DNA of 64,000 bases, taken from contig CAWIMV010000001.1 in assembly GCA_963837325.1 (NCBI GenBank), positions 2,790,001 to 2,854,000 of the forward strand, read 5' to 3'. Position numbers and translations under genes: made by a program. How positions within the stretch are numbered: the stretch's first letter is position 1; the number at the start of each line of letters is the position of its first letter. The stretch comes from CAVQKZ01 sp963837325. Lineage in GTDB: Bacteria > Actinomycetota > Actinomycetes > Mycobacteriales > Jatrophihabitantaceae. Positions 50,482 through 58,982 of this stretch are shown piece by piece. The notes under the pieces are model-generated. The model worked only from the letters and a program-made list of their open reading frames with translations, had not been told where the DNA came from and did no database searches.

Positions 50482-50928
50482 GTGCCTGCCCCCGAGATCG
50501 CCGTGCGCGATGCCGCGCTGGACGAGCTGGACCCCGCCACGCTGTACCGGATTCTCGCGCTACGGGTCGATGTCTTCGTCGTCGAGCAGAACTGCCCGTA
50601 CCCGGAGCTGGACGGGCGCGATCTCGAGGCGGCGGCCCGCCTGGTGTGGGCCGAGCGGGACGGCCAGGTGGTGGGCACGCTGCGGCTGCTGGTCGACGCC
50701 GACGGCAGCGCCCGGATCGGGCGCGTGGCGACGGCGGGGCACGCCCGTGGATCGGGACTGGCGGCGCTCATGATGACCCGCGCACTTGACCTGGCCGCTG
50801 GCCGGCCGGTCGTGCTCGACGCCCAATCTCACCTGGCCGACTGGTACGCGCGGTTCGGCTTCGTCCGCACCGGCGCGGACTTCGACGAGGACGGGATCAG
50901 GCACACCCCGATGCGCCGACCGGCCTGA
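50482..50928 (+). CDS. ElaA-like GNAT acetyltransferase
   Basis: A 148-residue GNAT of the ElaA type. LYRILALRVDVFVVEQNCPYPELDGRD is the family N-terminal block (quoted in part: RVDVFVVEQNCPYPELDGRD), the CoA-binding region is RVATAGHARGSGLAALMMT, and DAQSHLADWYARFGF closes the fold. The substrate is unknown. The GTG start at 50482 lies 35 bases from the divergent FKBP gene. Confidence 0.88.
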   Translation: MPAPEIAVRDAALDELDPATLYRILALRVDVFVVEQNCPYPELDGRDLEAAARLVWAERDGQVVGTLRLLVDADGSARIGRVATAGHARGSGLAALMMTRALDLAAGRPVVLDAQSHLADWYARFGFVRTGADFDEDGIRHTPMRRPA

Positions 50929-51070
50929 CTGGGCTCTCTCACGGACGCAGCGCGAGTGCAGAGCGTCGAGCCCTCGGATTTGATCGACCATCGCAAGCCA
51001 CTGGTAGCCATGGGCGAAGCTTGCCGCATCGACGTGCGGCGTCGCCGACGGGAACGGTTGAACGGTGCGG

Positions 51071-51244
51071 CTACGCCGCGGGGTTGCGCCGGGTCGTACC
51101 GCGGGCGACATCGCGTCTGATTACCCCGCGCGCCCGCTGGCGGGCTTGGCTGAAATAGCCTTTGGGGTCGCGCACCATCTCGGCGGCTCGATTGTCGCGG
51201 TCGCGGGACACAATCGTGTACCTGATGACCTTCGGGGTCGTCAT
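51071..51244 (-). CDS. Small basic protein, 57 residues
   Basis: A 57-residue basic protein beginning MTTPKVIRYTIVSRDRDNRA with DPKGYFSQARQRARG in the middle and a C-terminal Arg-rich tail. AGGAGG 6 bases before the ATG is a near-perfect ribosome site, the main reason for the call. Small actinobacterial proteins with a DP-x-x-YF-x-x-ARxxAR stretch exist, but I know no function. The interval 50929-51070 beside it shows nothing further. Confidence 0.6.
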   Translation of the reverse strand: MTTPKVIRYTIVSRDRDNRAAEMVRDPKGYFSQARQRARGVIRRDVARGTTRRNPAA

Positions 51245-51316
51245 GGAGCACCTCCTGCGTCTGCGACAGTCTACGGCCAACATCAAGTCGTTGCCCACTG
51301 ATCGCCACAAACACGG

Positions 51317-52141
51317 TCAGTAAGCAAGTGCGTCGGCCAGGAGCCCGGCCAACAGCCGCACCATCGCGACGTGATGTTCCCCCAGGTCGCCGACACGAAG
51401 CGAGTCCACCGTTAGCATCCCGTAAGCCGTTGTTCCGGCAACAATCGGGACGGACACGAACGTCACGTAGTCATAGCCCTCGCGCGGCCGCCAACCCGGG
51501 GGTGGTTCCCTGGCCACATCCGGATAGAACATGTCCGAGTTGGACTCGATCATCGCGAATGCGGCGTCGCCTTCCGGAGTGCCTTCGACGAAGTAGGTGT
51601 TCGGCGCATCCGACCGGCCAACGTGCAACTTCGGACGCAACTCGCGCGGGGGCCCCGGATGCAAGTCGAACCAGCAGGCCCGGACTCGGTCGTGGCCGAC
51701 GAGTTCAGCTGCGGAATTGAGCACCATCGGCCCGATCTGCTCGCGGATAGCGTCGCCGTCGACCGGCCCGGCGGTGGCCAACCGGCCGATCTGGCGCACG
51801 ATCGGATCGAGCGAGTCGTTCATGGCCGTCATCAGGGCGATGCCGAGATCCTCGGTGGCCGCACCCTCGCGGGACACCTTGCGGCGGTCGAATGCGGGGA
51901 CGCCGAAGGCCAAGCAGGCGGAAAAGCAGGCGGTGACGATCCACCAGGCGCGCGCGCTGCCGTGGGTGCTTCCACTGAGGATGCCGGCGAGCGTGGCCAT
52001 GACCACCGCGACAGCCGCGACGGCATATGTGGCCAGCGTTGCCCAGCGGATCGACATCTTACCCACAGTAGTGCGAGGATCGGACGCTTCGCCCAAAGCG
52101 GACACGAAACGGAACCAAACCGTATCGCGGCGGTGCGACAT
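51317..52141 (-). CDS. Membrane protein with cytoplasmic GAF domain
   Basis: A 274-residue protein with two transmembrane helices (about 32-55 and 66-82) and a C-terminal GAF-type domain (about 115-270) that has YDYVTFVSVPIVAGTTAYGMLTVDSL-type strands (quoted in part: FVSVPIVAGTTAYGMLTVDS). No output domain is present, so it may bind a small ligand or partner. The ATG at 52141 is divergent from the ECF sigma gene across 123 bases. Confidence 0.8.
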   Translation of the reverse strand: MSHRRDTVWFRFVSALGEASDPRTTVGKMSIRWATLATYAVAAVAVVMATLAGILSGSTHGSARAWWIVTACFSACLAFGVPAFDRRKVSREGAATEDLGIALMTAMNDSLDPIVRQIGRLATAGPVDGDAIREQIGPMVLNSAAELVGHDRVRACWFDLHPGPPRELRPKLHVGRSDAPNTYFVEGTPEGDAAFAMIESNSDMFYPDVAREPPPGWRPREGYDYVTFVSVPIVAGTTAYGMLTVDSLRVGDLGEHHVAMVRLLAGLLADALAY

Positions 52142-52264
52142 TTTGCCGGCGTCGGGCTGCTGGTGAGCATGGTCCCCGAACCAGTGTCACGCTGTAACGG
52201 CACTGGGGCGAATGCCGTCGCGGGGTCGGTCAACCGTTTGGGGTGCTGTGGCGTCAGTTAGATC

Positions 52265-52828
52265 ATGAGCGCTTCCGTGCCAGCCGTCGTGTCTCAGGGA
52301 GGCGACGCTGCCGATGACCGCCAAGGTCCAGTGACCGTGGGCGAGGGCCCGCTTGAGGCCGCCTATCGCGCGGCGCGGCCCCGGCTCATCCAGTTGGCGG
52401 TGCTGCTGGTCGATGATCAAGGCACGGCCGAGGACGTCGTACAGGACGTGTTCGCTCGACTCCAGCGCCGTGGCTACCCAGAGGTTGACTCGATCGACGC
52501 GTATCTGACGACCGCGGTGCTCAACACCGCCCGGTCAATGCTCCGCCGGCGCGGCGTAGCGGCTCGCGGGTTGGTGCAACTCGGGTCGCGCGCGCGCCTT
52601 CGGCACGACCCGGATGTGGCCGAAATGAGCGCTGAGCACGCCCGGGTTTGGCAGGCCATCACCCGGTTGCCGACGCGACAGCGTGAGGTCGTCGTCTGCC
52701 GCTATTACCTCGACCTGTCCGAGCGAGAGACCGCACGCAGCCTCAGGGTGTCAGCCGGCACCGTCAAGACCTGCGCCGCACGAGCACTGAAGACACTGGC
52801 GAGATCTTTGGGAGACCCGGATGACTGA
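52265..52828 (+). CDS. ECF-type RNA polymerase sigma factor (SigE-like)
   Basis: A 187-residue group IV sigma factor. Region 2 has AAYRAARPRLIQLAVLLVDD and DVVQDVFARLQRR. Region 4 has LPTRQREVVVCRYYLDLSER followed by the HTH SVSAGTVKT-type RVSAGTVKTCAARALKTLA. The linker is short and no C-terminal extension is present. It overlaps the downstream membrane gene by 8 bases, the arrangement typical of a sigma factor and its membrane regulator. Confidence 0.92.
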   Translation: MSASVPAVVSQGGDAADDRQGPVTVGEGPLEAAYRAARPRLIQLAVLLVDDQGTAEDVVQDVFARLQRRGYPEVDSIDAYLTTAVLNTARSMLRRRGVAARGLVQLGSRARLRHDPDVAEMSAEHARVWQAITRLPTRQREVVVCRYYLDLSERETARSLRVSAGTVKTCAARALKTLARSLGDPDD

Positions 52829-53474
52829 CCTTGCCGAGCTTGAGAACTCAATTCGCGAGACGCTGCACGCGCGGGTCAGTCACTTGGGCCCTGAGCGCCT
52901 GGCCGCGACCGACGTTGCCGCGCCGGTGGTTGCCACGCCGGTGCGCGACCAGCGGCGACACTCGACCCGCAGGCTCCTGCTACCGGTTGCCGCTGCGGCT
53001 GCCGTCGTCGCCGTCGCGGTTGGAGTGGTCGCAGGTACGTCCGACGACAACAGCCGACACCACAGCACACCACCAGCCAGCGGCCAGCGCGGACGCGCCG
53101 GTTTGGCCGGCACCGAATGGCGATTGGAGTCGATCTCGCATGCCGACGCCGTGCAACGACCACCCGCCGGCGTTACCGCCACAATTGGCTTCGACTCCAT
53201 CGGCGGGACGTACGGCAACGACGGTTGCAACTATTACGGCGGCCCGGTCACCGTTGGGGTCAGCACCATCGAATTCGGCCTGCTCGGCACAACGGACATC
53301 GCCTGCCGCGGCCCAAACGGCGCGCTGTCAACAGCCGTCGACCACCTTTTGGAGCGGGCCAACGGCTGGGCAAGAACCGCATCAGCGCTCAACCTCACCA
53401 CCCCAGACGGCTACATCCTGGCCTTCCGCCGACTTCCCAAGGGCACCATCTCTTGGCCAGGAAAGGTCCCGTGA
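52821..53474 (+). CDS. Membrane protein with extracytoplasmic META domain, possible anti-sigma partner
   Basis: A 217-residue protein with about 50 cytoplasmic residues (MTDLAELENSIRETLHARVS), one transmembrane helix (about 52-72) and an outer META/HslJ-like domain: LAGTEWRLESI, then GGTYGNDGCNYYGGPV and a conserved second Cys in TDIACRG. The gene starts inside the sigma gene. No zinc-anti-sigma motif (HxxxCxxC) is present, so a regulatory role is inferred from position, size and topology. Confidence 0.8.
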   Translation: MTDLAELENSIRETLHARVSHLGPERLAATDVAAPVVATPVRDQRRHSTRRLLLPVAAAAAVVAVAVGVVAGTSDDNSRHHSTPPASGQRGRAGLAGTEWRLESISHADAVQRPPAGVTATIGFDSIGGTYGNDGCNYYGGPVTVGVSTIEFGLLGTTDIACRGPNGALSTAVDHLLERANGWARTASALNLTTPDGYILAFRRLPKGTISWPGKVP

Positions 53475-53489
53475 TGGGTTGATCGATCA

Positions 53490-54698
53490 CTAGCTGTCGT
53501 GCGTTCTGCGGAGGGCAAGGACGGCGATGTCATCGTTAGTGGGATCGCTGCCGATCAGGGTGTGCATGATTTCGCGGCAGACGGTCTCTGGTTTTTCCGC
53601 GTACGCCGTCCGGCACAGGAGATCGAGTTGTTCGTCGAGCGAGCGGTCGCGGCGTTCGACCAGACCGTCGGTGTAGAGGACCATGACGGCCCCATGCGCA
53701 ATCTCGACGCTGGCTGATTTGCGCGCGACGTTCGGTTCGACGCCCAACGGGGGTCCGACCGGCAGTTCCAGCAGCGAGCCGACCTCACCCGGGACGGCCA
53801 GCACCGGAGGCAGGTGACCTGCGGAGCAGATGTCGAATCGGTCATACGGTGGGTCGGCGGTCGCGCAGACGACGGTCACCATGGAGCCGATCTCGAAGTG
53901 CTGAACCTTCGTGTCGGTGAGGCGCACGACCTCGGCAACGGGCGCGGCGGTGAGAGCGTAGGACCGCAAGGCGCTCTTGACCCGTCCCATGATCACTGCG
54001 GCGTCCAGTCCGTGCCCGGCCACATCGCCCGTGACGAGCCATAGCTGACCCGACGGCAGAACGAACGCGTCATACCAATCCCCACCGATGCTCCGGCTTT
54101 CCGCGGGCACGTACCGCGACGCCAACTCGATACCGGCAACGTGCGGGAGCCGAGTGGGCCGGAGCCCACGTTCGAGCATCTGAGCGGCAGCCGATTGAAC
54201 GGCGAGTTCCGTGGCCTGCAGTGCGCCGGTCACCCGGTCTGCAGCCACCTGCAGCAGTTCTGCATCGTGCGCGTTGAACGGGCGTGGCTCGAGACGCCCG
54301 ACGTGGAGCACACCAGCGACCCGGTCATGGCTCAGCATGGGGACCCCGAGCATGGTACGAATACCCTTTTCCCACAGGATGGGATTAGTGACGGTGGTGG
54401 CGTCGACGCGGTCGAGAATCACCGCTCTCCTACGGGCCGCGATCGAACCCGCAAACCCGACGCCGACCGGCACTTTGACGCCCTGCCGCACTTCCTCCTC
54501 CAGTCCTCGCGCGGCGCGGGCGGTGAGGTAGTCCGAGCCATCCTCGATCAGCAGAACGGCGGCTGTGTCAGCGTCGAGGATCATCCGCACCCGCTCGAGC
54601 AACTCGGTGAGAAGATCGTCCACGTCCAACCGCGACAGGGCCGTATCGGTCACAGCCGCCAACGCCTCTAGCCGCTCGGCTGCCTGCTGATCGGACAC
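53490..54698 (-). CDS. GAF-domain PP2C (SpoIIE/RsbU-type) phosphatase
   Basis: A 402-residue phosphatase. The N-terminal GAF domain (about 20-160) is followed by a short linker and the PP2C domain with metal ligands in SIGGDWYDAF, GDVAGHGLDAAV, YTDGLVERRDR and NDDIAVLAL. These enzymes dephosphorylate STAS-domain antagonists in sigma partner switching. It is divergent from the STAS gene and convergent with the META gene. Cytoplasmic: no transmembrane segment. Start GTG. Confidence 0.93.
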   Translation of the reverse strand: MSDQQAAERLEALAAVTDTALSRLDVDDLLTELLERVRMILDADTAAVLLIEDGSDYLTARAARGLEEEVRQGVKVPVGVGFAGSIAARRRAVILDRVDATTVTNPILWEKGIRTMLGVPMLSHDRVAGVLHVGRLEPRPFNAHDAELLQVAADRVTGALQATELAVQSAAAQMLERGLRPTRLPHVAGIELASRYVPAESRSIGGDWYDAFVLPSGQLWLVTGDVAGHGLDAAVIMGRVKSALRSYALTAAPVAEVVRLTDTKVQHFEIGSMVTVVCATADPPYDRFDICSAGHLPPVLAVPGEVGSLLELPVGPPLGVEPNVARKSASVEIAHGAVMVLYTDGLVERRDRSLDEQLDLLCRTAYAEKPETVCREIMHTLIGSDPTNDDIAVLALRRTHDS

Positions 54699-54762
54699 GC
54701 CGCGATCGTAGACGCATCACCGCCCGGCGGTACGCCGATTCCCCCGTCCAGGGCCGAGGTTC

Positions 54763-54768
54763 TATCCT
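54763..54768 (+). promoter_or_regulatory. Probable -10 for leaderless STAS gene
   Basis: TATCCT ends 6 bases before the GTG at 54775, and no Shine-Dalgarno sequence is present. The -35 position is C-rich and weak. Confidence 0.4.
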
Positions 54769-54774
54769 CCGCCC

Positions 54775-55086
54775 GTGGACGTGGACATCAACCGCGACGG
54801 TCAGACGTCGGTCATCGCGGTTTCCGGCGAGCTCGATCTGTCGACTGCCGCGGCCCTGTCAGACGCTGCGGTGAATGCGTTGACCGAGGCAGGCTGCCGC
54901 CGACTCGCACTCGACCTGTCGGGCCTCCGGTTCATCGACTCCAGTGGCATCAACGCCCTGATCGAGATTCGCGCCGCAAGCCATAAGGCCCAGGCCGCGC
55001 TGCAGATCACTCGGCTGTCCCCACGAGTCGCCGAAGTACTGCGACTGACGGCGGTAGACCAGCTGTTCGACATCGCGGATGCGTGA
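54775..55086 (+). CDS. STAS-domain anti-anti-sigma factor
   Basis: A 103-residue single STAS domain. The phosphorylatable Ser is in RFIDSSGINALIEIR (DSSG), and GELDLSTAAAL is the N-terminal strand-helix of the family. In partner switching the unphosphorylated form frees a sigma factor by binding the HATPase kinase. It is followed 52 bases on by such a kinase gene and preceded by the phosphatase gene. Confidence 0.92.
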   Translation: MDVDINRDGQTSVIAVSGELDLSTAAALSDAAVNALTEAGCRRLALDLSGLRFIDSSGINALIEIRAASHKAQAALQITRLSPRVAEVLRLTAVDQLFDIADA

Positions 55087-55138
55087 TGGTCAGCCGGCAT
55101 TCCGCGTGCCCTCAGCCAGGTGACACTGGACCGCGTCG

Positions 55139-55546
55139 GTGACGCAGCCACGCGTGTCGCTCATCCAGTATGAGCCGGAGCTGTCCAACGTCGCCAGAGC
55201 TCGCGCGTGGGCCGCTGATCAGCTTCGCGATCACGCGCAGGCCCAGGATGGACTCGTCGCCGACGTCGAACTCGTCCTGTCCGAACTGATGACCAACGCA
55301 ATAACGGCCGGTGCCAGCCAGGTTTTCCTCGAACTTCGCGCTCACCCGGAGTGGGTCCTGGTCAGCGTCGAGGACGACGCCGGCGGCCAATTGGTCGTCC
55401 GGCCCCCGAGCCCAGCCGGCCTCGGCGGCCGAGGTTTGCCGATCGTCGCGGCTCTGAGCACCCACTGGGGGGTTGAAGCCAGATCTCCTGGAAAGCGGGT
55501 ATGGGCATCCGTGGCCACCGACGCGCCGCTTCAAGATCTCACGTGA
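55139..55546 (+). CDS. RsbW-like HATPase (anti-sigma kinase)
   Basis: A 135-residue HATPase_c_2 protein with the N box ELVLSELMTNAITAG (the family ELVTNAV region) and a G1 box EDDAGGQLV with a G2 region GLGGRGLPIVAALSTHWGV. It can bind a sigma factor and phosphorylate the STAS protein. The sigma target is not in the adjacent genes, though an ECF gene lies 2.5 kb away. Start GTG 55139. The last 8 bases overlap the secreted-protein gene on the other strand. Confidence 0.88.
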   Translation: MTQPRVSLIQYEPELSNVARARAWAADQLRDHAQAQDGLVADVELVLSELMTNAITAGASQVFLELRAHPEWVLVSVEDDAGGQLVVRPPSPAGLGGRGLPIVAALSTHWGVEARSPGKRVWASVATDAPLQDLT

Positions 55547-56813
55547 CGAAGTAGCCGCGCAGGTCAACCACGGCGTCTCCAGCCGTGGTGCTGTAGATAC
55601 TGATCATCCCGTCGGATCCGGTGGCGGCTGGCGCGAGATTGTTGACGCTGTAGCCCCGCGTAGTGCTCAGGTCAGAGGTATGGGGCAGGGTCGTTCCGGA
55701 CGGAAACACAATCCAGTAGCCGCTTGGGCTGGTGGGCAGGATGGAGCTGACGGTGAGCATCGCCGCAACCACATTCGCGGGCTTGTTCGCGGGCAGGGTG
55801 AACCTGTTGGTGGCATCTGCCCTCGTGTTCCAGCTGGCCTGAGACATGCCCCCGGGCCGCGAGTCGACGAGGCGCTTGATCGAGTCAGGGTTGACCTCAT
55901 TCGGCGTGCCGACCGCGGCAAAGAAGGCGCCGGAAGCGTCGGGGCCGCTGGTGAAGTAGCCGACGACATCCACCACGATGTCGACCGAGGCGGAGGCGTT
56001 ATAGATGTCGATCGCGCCGGCAGTGCCGAGTGGGACGATGAGCCGGTTGGCTTGATTGTGGTTCCTCAACACGTTGAGGCTGGTCACACGAGGCCGGGTT
56101 GCGCCGGCCGGGTAGCCGATCAGGTAGCTGGCGTTGGACGGGTCTACCGCCGTCAGGTTCACCACGACCGACTGGACGCCGGTCGCGGGAACCCCGGCAT
56201 GTCCGGCGACCGCGATCGCGCGGGTCTGCCCGGCGGACAGCCTGCTGCCGGGATGGGAGCGGGTATCGGCCAGCCGCGTCGGGGTCAGGGTCCGATACAA
56301 GCCACCGGCGGTCGTGTTCGTGTCGCTGGTGAAATAGCCGACCACGTCGATCACCCACGTGACCGGCGTCGTTGCGCCCAGTACCACCGGAGCGGCCGTC
56401 CCCGGGACGTTGTCATTACCGCAGAACACATTCGTATCGATATCGGTGGCGGTCTCGGTCTGTCCCTTCGCGAATGTCATGAACCCCGGCCCGAGCCCGC
56501 CGCCGACGTTTACCTCGTCGCTGAGATTGCCTGCCTTTGCGGGATTCAGCACGCTCACCGAGAACACGATCGCGCTCACCGGCGACGGAGCGTTCGGATT
56601 CACGCCGCACGGAACACCCGCCGCCTGCAACTTCGCTAGTGAAATGTTCGGGTAATCGTTCGGAGCCGATCCCCGGGTATCGAGCAGCCGGGAGGCCGCC
56701 ACCGGAACGTACGTGCCCCCCGGCGCCGGCGCTGCGTCAGCCGGTACGGCTAGCGCGAACCCGGTCGTAAGCATCAAGAGAGCTATACCAAGGACCGGCG
56801 CGATTCTGGGCAT
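55539..56813 (-). CDS. Secreted protein with three RLxDTR...VVGYF modules
   Basis: A 424-residue protein with a Sec signal (IALLMLTTGFALAVPADAA). It has three similar modules, beginning SRLLDTRGS, TRLADTRSHPG and KRLVDSRPGG, and ending DVVGYFTS, DVVGYFTS and DLRGYFVT. This module is common in secreted and wall-linked proteins of actinobacteria and often appears at the C-terminus of adhesins or hydrolases. Here nothing but the modules is present. No sorting motif or transmembrane tail is seen, so it is probably released or held by non-covalent contact. Confidence 0.85.
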   Translation of the reverse strand: MPRIAPVLGIALLMLTTGFALAVPADAAPAPGGTYVPVAASRLLDTRGSAPNDYPNISLAKLQAAGVPCGVNPNAPSPVSAIVFSVSVLNPAKAGNLSDEVNVGGGLGPGFMTFAKGQTETATDIDTNVFCGNDNVPGTAAPVVLGATTPVTWVIDVVGYFTSDTNTTAGGLYRTLTPTRLADTRSHPGSRLSAGQTRAIAVAGHAGVPATGVQSVVVNLTAVDPSNASYLIGYPAGATRPRVTSLNVLRNHNQANRLIVPLGTAGAIDIYNASASVDIVVDVVGYFTSGPDASGAFFAAVGTPNEVNPDSIKRLVDSRPGGMSQASWNTRADATNRFTLPANKPANVVAAMLTVSSILPTSPSGYWIVFPSGTTLPHTSDLSTTRGYSVNNLAPAATGSDGMISIYSTTAGDAVVDLRGYFVT

Positions 56814-56858
56814 TAGCAGCTCCGAAGATCAAATCGGTGAGGGCCGAACGTATCGGAG

Positions 56859-57412
56859 CTATCCCGGCCGTTGCAAGGCAAAGCGCTCTGCCTCGATCGG
56901 TAACACTCCGGCCGCGTGGGCTTGTTCGATGTGCAGCTGTTCGGCGACGCGTTGGGCTCTGAGCAGGATCGCATCGGCAGCCCGCCGCTCATCGCCGTGA
57001 ACTTGTTCGGCGACGAGTCGGGCTTCGACGAGCATCGCTTCGGCAGCGCGCTGCTCATCGGCGTGCAGTCGTGCGGCAACTTGCCGTGCCTCGACAACAG
57101 CCGCTCGACTTCGTCCGCGGTCTCGGCTCGAGCTTGGGCTGCGCGCGCCTTGTCTCGGCGGTCGCCAGCCACAGCTTCGGAGTCTTCGCACGGTGCGTGC
57201 GGCGTGGCGCCGTCTGGAGGCGGCGTTCGATCAGATACGAACTCGTCCACGACGGGCGACACGATGACCACGGGGGCTAGTTGATCGGGTCCCGCTGCTG
57301 CCGAAGATTCTGCAATCGGATCGGCTAGGAGTTCTGATACCACCTCGACGGTGGGCGGCGGGTTCGAGCTCGTGGAGCAAGGGGAGGCCCAGCAGCGCAC
57401 GAGGCTGACCAA
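56859..57412 (-). pseudogene. Frameshifted ORF with 22-residue helical repeats
   Basis: Two overlapping minus-strand frames look like parts of one protein. The first (from 57412) gives an acidic segment ending KARAAQARAETADEVE near 57100. The second, from about 57110 to the stop at 56859, gives three 22-residue repeats starting EARQVAARLH, EARLVAEQVH and RAQRVAEQLH at 57092, 57026 and 56960. A one-base frameshift near 57100 would join them. The family is unknown and the repeats suggest a coiled coil. The rest of 56814-57567 shows no stronger ORF. Confidence 0.35.
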
Positions 57413-57567
57413 CGCAGTGATCGCCGCCTCCTATCGCGAGGCCGTGCGCGCGTTGGCAGATCTGGATCGCCCGAACGGCCTGATTTCCCAAGCCGCCCGG
57501 TTAACGTCGACCCTACATCCTGCGTGAGTTGATCGGTGTTGAGTGGTGGCGGCCCGTTCGCGGGAGG

Positions 57568-57765
57568 TCAGGCCGGTGACATGGCGCGCGCGTCTTCGAT
57601 CCGGTCGCGCGTCGCCAGGACAGCGCCCACGAGCGTGGGCATCTCTCGCCGGTAGGCCGTTAACACCTGGTCGATGACTCGCGGCGGCACGGTGGGGAAC
57701 TCAGCGGCGAGCCGCGCCCTCGCGGACTGCGCGGACAGGCGCCTGAACTGACTGAAAGGGTGCAT
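57568..57765 (-). CDS. Small three-helix protein, 65 residues
   Basis: A 65-residue protein, MHPFSQFRRLSAQSARARLA followed by EFPTVPPRVIDQVLTAYRRE, with two or three amphipathic helices. It resembles short actinobacterial three-helical-bundle dimerization proteins in the L-x-x-x-F-x-x-x-P-x-x-x-I pattern. GGAGG 6 bases before the ATG supports the start. No function is known. Confidence 0.65.
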   Translation of the reverse strand: MHPFSQFRRLSAQSARARLAAEFPTVPPRVIDQVLTAYRREMPTLVGAVLATRDRIEDARAMSPA

Positions 57766-57872
57766 TACCGCCTCCGTCGTGGTGACCCAGCCGACGGGAT
57801 CGGCGAAGCGGTGTCACCCTCGCGATACTTACCCATAATTGACCGTCCGTAATCCTTAACTACCACTATCTA

Positions 57873-57887
57873 ACGTGGAACCCACGT
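57873..57887. promoter_or_regulatory. Inverted repeat in AT-rich gap
   Basis: ACGTGG-AAC-CCACGT is a perfect 6-base inverted repeat in a locally AT-rich stretch (57820-57890) upstream of the 65-residue gene. It could be an operator for that gene. Confidence 0.35.
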
Positions 57888-57947
57888 ACTACCTCTGCGC
57901 CTCGCACGGCCAGCGATGATCCAGCAGCCGTACCTGGCTGGTACGAC

Positions 57948-58400
57948 TCAGCGTGGTGGCGTTGAGGAACTGTGGTGCAAACCAGCGAGCGACTCGGCGG
58001 AGTCGTCGATCGGATCGGCATGGCGATGCACGATCTTCCACTCGTCGTTCTCACGCCGGAAGATCGTGGTACTGCGGAGCATGTACGGCGTCGGTTCGAG
58101 GCCTCCGACCGACGCGGTTGTCCGTTCGATCGCTAGCAGGTAGCCGAAATCTTCACCCACGTCGGCGGCAACCACCTCCCACTCACACGAGCTGCAGTTC
58201 GAAAAGCGCGAGGCCAGCTTCTCGAACATGGGACCGACCTCGGCCCATCCGATCGGACTGAAAGCAGCGCCGAAGACGGTGACCGGATCGGTGTGCGACC
58301 ACATCTCGTAGCGCGGACCGGCGTCGCCGTTGTGCAACGCCGTCTCGGCCTCGTGGATGCGCGGCATCACCGCGTCGAGGAACTGCTTGGTGTCGCTCAT
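57948..58400 (-). CDS. SnoaL/NTF2-like protein
   Basis: A 150-residue protein with the NTF2-like cone fold: SDTKQFLDAVMPRIHEAETA as helix 1, then GDAGPRYEMWSHTDPVTVFG, IGWAEVGPMFEKLA and the closing strand pair FRRENDEWKIVHRHADPI. These proteins range from hydrolases and isomerases to ketosteroid-type enzymes. The active-site set is not clear here. The ATG overlaps the stop of the truncated MDMPI-like gene upstream. Confidence 0.85.
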   Translation of the reverse strand: MSDTKQFLDAVMPRIHEAETALHNGDAGPRYEMWSHTDPVTVFGAAFSPIGWAEVGPMFEKLASRFSNCSSCEWEVVAADVGEDFGYLLAIERTTASVGGLEPTPYMLRSTTIFRRENDEWKIVHRHADPIDDSAESLAGLHHSSSTPPR

Positions 58401-58778
58401 CGGACCTCCTCGGTGATCGTCGGCCGGCGGCCCAGCCTGTGCAGCAGCTGATCTTGTGGTGAGGCGTCAGGCGCAACGTCGGCGTCCGCCCGCGCGAACG
58501 CCCGTTGCTGCGGGCCGGGATCCAGGCCGGCCGTATTCGCAAGGAGGAAGGCCACGACATCGACATCGAGGGCGTCGTCTGCCCCGATCGCGCGGGCGAG
58601 ATCCCAGCCGTGGATCGCGGCGTCGAGAATCCGCATCGACAACAGTTCGCGCGCACACGTCCCAGTCAGAGCACGGCGTCGGTCGCCGCCAGTCGTCGGG
58701 TCCCACGAGTCGCAGCCGCCGCGCGAACTCGCCGTTGGCGACCGCTAGTAGGTCGATGCAGTCGGTGTACGCGGTCAC
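58397..58778 (-). pseudogene. MDMPI-like (TIGR03086-type) gene with internal deletion and frameshift
   Basis: From the GTG at 58778 the first frame gives AVANGEFARRLRLVGPDDWR with PTPCSDWDV, the start of the TIGR03086/MDMPI-like family. Near 58655 the reading frame must change to continue as ARELLSMRILDAAIHGWDLA and on to the stop at 58397. The middle of the family domain, about 70 residues with the first metal His, is missing. It probably formed an operon with the NTF2-like gene. Confidence 0.7.
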
Positions 58779-58982
58779 CCGCGCATCGTCGCGCCACGCT
58801 CGCCAACCCGACCAGGATGCCAACCCTACTTCTTTCGGGGGTGCTGGCACGGCAGCGATACCCGGCCAGCAGACTTGATCGGTTTCGCCACCATCCCGCT
58901 CATCGCCGACCGGCCTTCAAATTCGATGTCTGCGCCCAGGCGGGCGGTCTGCCGTCGGCGACGTAGCTGGCAATGACGACCC

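Noticed and set aside
50560..51111. 183-codon minus-strand ORF across the ElaA-like gene
   Set aside because: A short stretch near 50950-51050 looks protein-like, but most of the frame is antisense to the acetyltransferase and no family is recognisable.
57285..57527. Plus-strand ORF opposite the repeat ORF, ending near 57525
   Set aside because: It is about 60-80 codons long without a well-placed ribosome site or any recognisable domain, so it is not supported over the minus-strand frames.
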